This document shows, one piece after another, positions 23,469-26,344 of a DNA stretch of 26,344 nt (position 1 is the first letter of the stretch; each line of letters begins with the position of its first letter). The stretch covers positions 250,498 through 276,841 of the forward strand of contig NW_003152255.1 in NCBI RefSeq assembly GCF_000003605.2, written 5' to 3'. Origin of the DNA: Saccoglossus kowalevskii. Lineage: Eukaryota; Hemichordata; Enteropneusta; Harrimaniidae. Under the pieces are notes generated by a model that made no database searches, was not told the origin of the DNA, and worked only from the letters and a program-made list of their open reading frames with translations. The position numbers and the translations under genes were made by a program.

Positions 23469-23614
23469 AGTAAATTGCAGTCAACTAATGAACAACTGAC
23501 AAGCAGTCTACACGAAATGCAGAGATCAATAAATAGGCCATGCGAGTGAATTGCAGGCAACCAATGAACAACTAGAAGACAACCTTGACGAGATGTATAG
23601 ATCAATATATGGCC
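23469..23614 (+). repeat. Two-copy direct tandem duplication (about 70 bp each)
   Basis: Copies 23469-23539 and 23545-23614 are about three-quarters identical without large gaps, sharing AATTGCAG and AATGAACAACT near the start and AGATCAATA near the end. They start 76 nt apart, not a multiple of three, so they lie in different reading frames. Confidence 0.75.
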
Positions 23615-23640
23615 TGAACCTAGCATTGACATCTTTAAAG
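23557..23640 (+). other. Candidate coiled-coil exon of an unidentified gene
   Basis: Between acceptor-like AATTGCAG (ends 23556) and donor GTAATA (23641) lies an 84-nt, phase 0-0 stretch of exactly 28 codons, opening ATNEQLEDNLDEMYRSI and ending LALTSLK. Hydrophobic residues follow the a/d heptad pattern throughout (N, L, L, M, I, L, L, L with 3-4 spacing). The upstream copy (from 23481) encodes a similar TNEQL...EM.RSI pattern but then meets a stop. No partner exons were recognised, so it could be an orphan exon, a decayed duplicate or chance. The acceptor lacks a good pyrimidine tract. Confidence 0.3.
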
Positions 23641-25540
23641 GTAATATTATCGATATGAATAAAATTGCACTATTATTCAGTGATAATAGAGTATCTCACA
23701 TGATGACTCAGGACGTCAGTTAATCGTAGTTAGTATTTGTATTTGTAAATCCGTATCTTCAATAAAATGAAATGAATATTGGGATCATATGACCAGCCAA
23801 CAATTTATTCAAATAGATCTATGTATTTGGATATACCGTTAAATGCATATCTGTAATAAATCCCTGTAAGTTTGCCATGTGTACATTCTTAGCTAATAAA
23901 GTATGCAGAGGCATGTTCACCCGAGTAGACAAGATCTAGTAGTATTTCAAAAATGTCGATAATAGATCTCTAGAAATATGCACATAATTATACAAACAAA
24001 AGCAACTTCTATGTAACACGATTTAAGCTTTTTTTAATGTGTAGATATTGATAAAACATGGATTTACCACGAAACCAGAATGAAAAACATGAAAAAAAAC
24101 AGAAATAAAACAGAAATATAAAAAAATAAAATAAAATATAATAGAAACTTTCTTAATAGTAATGAGCGGTAATAACAAAAAATGAAAGCTTAAACAAAAT
24201 CAATGAAAAAATAAATAAATAAAGCTTCACAAACAATTTGTCACAAATTTCAACTATTATTAATATCCTTTATGTCGTGATGCCCATTTCAATAATTAAA
24301 GGTCACACACCAGTAGGATTCAACATATCATTATTTCAATTCACCATGTCATGTCTATACATATCTACCACAAAAGTACGTAATCGTATTTGTTTAGTAT
24401 ATGTAATATTATCAAATTAAGCCAGGCCGATACAAGTAAGACCATTGCGTGCAGCATTGCAGTTCCAAAATAAACGAAAGATACCCGCCCAGTTCACTAG
24501 AGGGCTTTGAGCAGTTATAAACAGTTTTATTTTGAAAGAACCTCGCAAAAACTGAATTAAGTTCATTGTAGACATATATGTAAACAGCATTCGCAATCAA
24601 ATCATAAACCGATTTTCAAATATTGTAATATAAATGTTACCGGTACATTGATTTGATTTATTTCTCTCTTTCGTTTGAATGCCAAAAAATCATCAGATGA
24701 CATGTGGGCTTTCACTTTCACCAGTCACAGAGTCCACTCACACATTTATAAGTCTCCCTAAATTGTTTCTTACATTGTTTTAGATTCGTTGCTCCCTTGT
24801 TCTAATGCAATGCTGTAATGTCATCTACTACCGCTGGTAGTCCGCGGACTTGAATAAGTTTCACAAAGTTGATCACAATGTCTACAAATATTACGCAGAT
24901 AAAATAGTTCTTCTATATTTTTGTTGTGGCATTTGTTACATAACTTGAACTTCTAAGGTATATTTTGTCACCTCAAAATGTTATGAATTTTGCACAAATC
25001 AGCAAGAGACATGAAATAATTATGCTAATTAGTCACGTGTCCATGTAATATTTTGACAAAACGCAAATAACAATTATTTTCACGTGTGACGCGATGTATT
25101 CTGCGTCCGCATTTTAACGAGCGAAGCAAGTAAAACTACCGCGTGTTCATATCGCAACACTTTCATGCCCCACAAAAGTCAGGGTGAGGGAGGCCATGGT
25201 TTATGTTTAATTATCACGGAGAATAATAAGACAATAGAGTGTTCGTTCTCATGGTTTATTTGGTGTTTATCTTATCCATTTACAACACTCAATTTAAATA
25301 TGTTATTGCACATCGGTATTTTCGGAGGCGGACATCCGGGCATTTTCATCGCCTGGCAACCATCACGGTGAAAACAAAGGCCGAAAACTCGGGGAAAACT
25401 CTCGGTACTTTGAGATGGTTGTTGAGACTCTGCAGAACAGTGTAACAAGATTACCCTTGCATGTGTAACATATATAAATTCTGTTGTTCAGGATTACTTC
25501 AAAGTTGAGTTTGTGTTGTTTTCTCGAATTTAGCTATTGT
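23641..25540. other. AT-rich sequence without recognised genes
   Basis: Nothing supportable apart from the A-rich tract noted separately. Short open frames at 24238-24420 and 25165-25445 show no recognisable protein. Confidence 0.7.
24075..24230 (+). repeat. A-rich low-complexity tract
   Basis: Repeated GAAAAAACAG/AAATAAAA units with several AATAAA motifs. It could be a decayed retroposon tail or simple low complexity; no retroposon body was recognised upstream. Confidence 0.5.
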
Positions 25541-25544
25541 CACC

Positions 25545-25660
25545 GACTCTTCGACCAGCGTTCCACAGCAGCGCGCGCATAGCATACATGCTACAGTAGT
25601 GCGCGTCCTGGCAACGTGCAACGTCTTGTGACGTGGCTCCGGTCCGAGGATTGGCCTCTA
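25545..25660. promoter_or_regulatory. CpG-bearing patch, possible promoter
   Basis: About 15 CpG dinucleotides in roughly 120 nt, including AGCGCGCGCATAGC and GTAGTGCGCGTCC around a near-palindromic TAGCATACATGCTA, plus a GTGACGTGG CRE/E-box-like site. Surroundings are AT-rich and CpG-poor. It could be the promoter of a gene beyond the window, or a GC-rich repeat. Confidence 0.2.
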
Positions 25661-25806
25661 CAACTATTAAAATATGAACATAACAACTCAACACACCAAA
25701 ATAACTCGTGTGGCTTCAAAAATAACTCAAGATCGACAGCAAATAAAAATGATTGACTCTCGCAAAATGACGATTCTCGGTCGAGGTTCCGCGATCTATT
25801 TCACGT

Positions 25807-26344
25807 AATGCTATATTTATATCACATAATGCTATATTTATAACACATAATGCTATATTTATAACACATAATGCTGTATTTATATGACATAATGCTATAT
25901 TCATAACACATAATGCTATATTTATAACACACAATGCTATATTTATAACACACAATGCTATATCTATAACACATAATGCTATATTTATAACACATAATGC
26001 TGTATTTATATGACATAATGCTATATTCATAACACATAATGCTATATCTATAACACATAATGCTATATTTAGAACACACATTGCTATATTTATAACACAC
26101 AATGCTATATTCATAACACATAATGCTATATTTATAATACATATTGCTATATTTATAACACATAATGCTATATTCATAACACATAATGCTATATTTATAA
26201 CACACAATGCTATATATATAACACATAATGCTATATCTATAACACATAACGCTATATTCATAACACATAATGCTATATTTATAACACACAATGCTATATC
26301 TGTAACACATAATGCTATATTTATAACACACAATGCTATATTTA
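25807..26344. repeat. 21-bp minisatellite, at least 25 copies, running off the window
   Basis: 25 full 21-bp units starting at AATGCTATATTTATAACACA plus a 13-nt partial unit at the edge. Variation sits at fixed positions: TTT/TTC/TCT in the middle, a final T or C, and an occasional G after AATGCT. Units 3-5 (25849-25911) and 9-11 (25975-26037) are the same three-unit block, shifted by six units. Because 21 is a multiple of three and no stops fall in some frames, the minus strand is open in two frames (7-residue repeats such as MCYKYSI and CVINIAL); these are by-products, not genes. Confidence 0.97.

Noticed and set aside
23300-23632. 110-codon minus-strand open frame
   Set aside because: Antisense to the better-supported coiled-coil stretch and without recognisable domains.
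25716-26333. Minus-strand 205- and 169-codon open frames with seven-residue repeats
   Set aside because: They are produced by the 21-bp tandem repeat, which lacks stops in two frames; overlapping frames are equally open and there is no gene context.

Overview
The window is a piece of an animal nuclear genome: AT-rich, with GT-AG introns, an intron-broken neurotransmitter-transporter gene, short non-autonomous transposon-like elements and a minisatellite. The encoded transporter belongs to the SLC6 family (sodium- and chloride-dependent). Its sequence mixes features of vertebrate GAT-1 (SLC6A1) and the creatine/taurine/betaine carriers, which suggests an invertebrate lineage. A marine deuterostome such as an echinoderm, hemichordate or lancelet is possible, but I cannot fix the phylum from the sequence alone.

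Layout. Positions 1-240 look like the edge of a dispersed repeat. About 240-1218 is the 5' flank of the transporter gene, with a CT-rich tract just upstream of the start. The gene runs on the + strand from ATG 1219 to TAA 19251 in 12 coding exons that join without frame conflict into 689 codons. Intron 1 (7.9 kb) carries three transposon-like elements: a near-perfect hairpin at 3496-3620, a long-terminal-inverted-repeat element at 5085-5250 with a solitary relative at 7334-7374, and a GC-rich element with short inverted ends at 6711-6832. The other introns are 0.15-2.1 kb and show nothing coding that I can support. Poly(A) signals follow the stop at 19350 and 19387. From about 20.3 kb onward the sequence is mostly featureless. 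Exceptions are a tandemly duplicated stretch at 23469-23640 that encodes an ideal coiled-coil heptad pattern ending at a splice donor, an A-rich tract near 24.1 kb, a CpG-bearing patch at 25545-25660, and a 21-bp minisatellite from 25807 to the window end.

Function. Only one gene is convincing: a 12-TM, Na+/Cl- coupled transporter of the GABA-transporter subfamily, expected in the plasma membrane of neurons, glia or transporting epithelia. It keeps the sodium and chloride ligands of the family. It differs from vertebrate GAT-1 by a glycosylation-site-rich extracellular loop 2 about 55-60 residues longer, a Phe in place of the TM1 Tyr, one fused exon, and a C-tail with a PPxY motif and a hydrophobic C-terminus. 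No bacterial-type operons, CRISPR arrays, rRNA or tRNA genes were seen.
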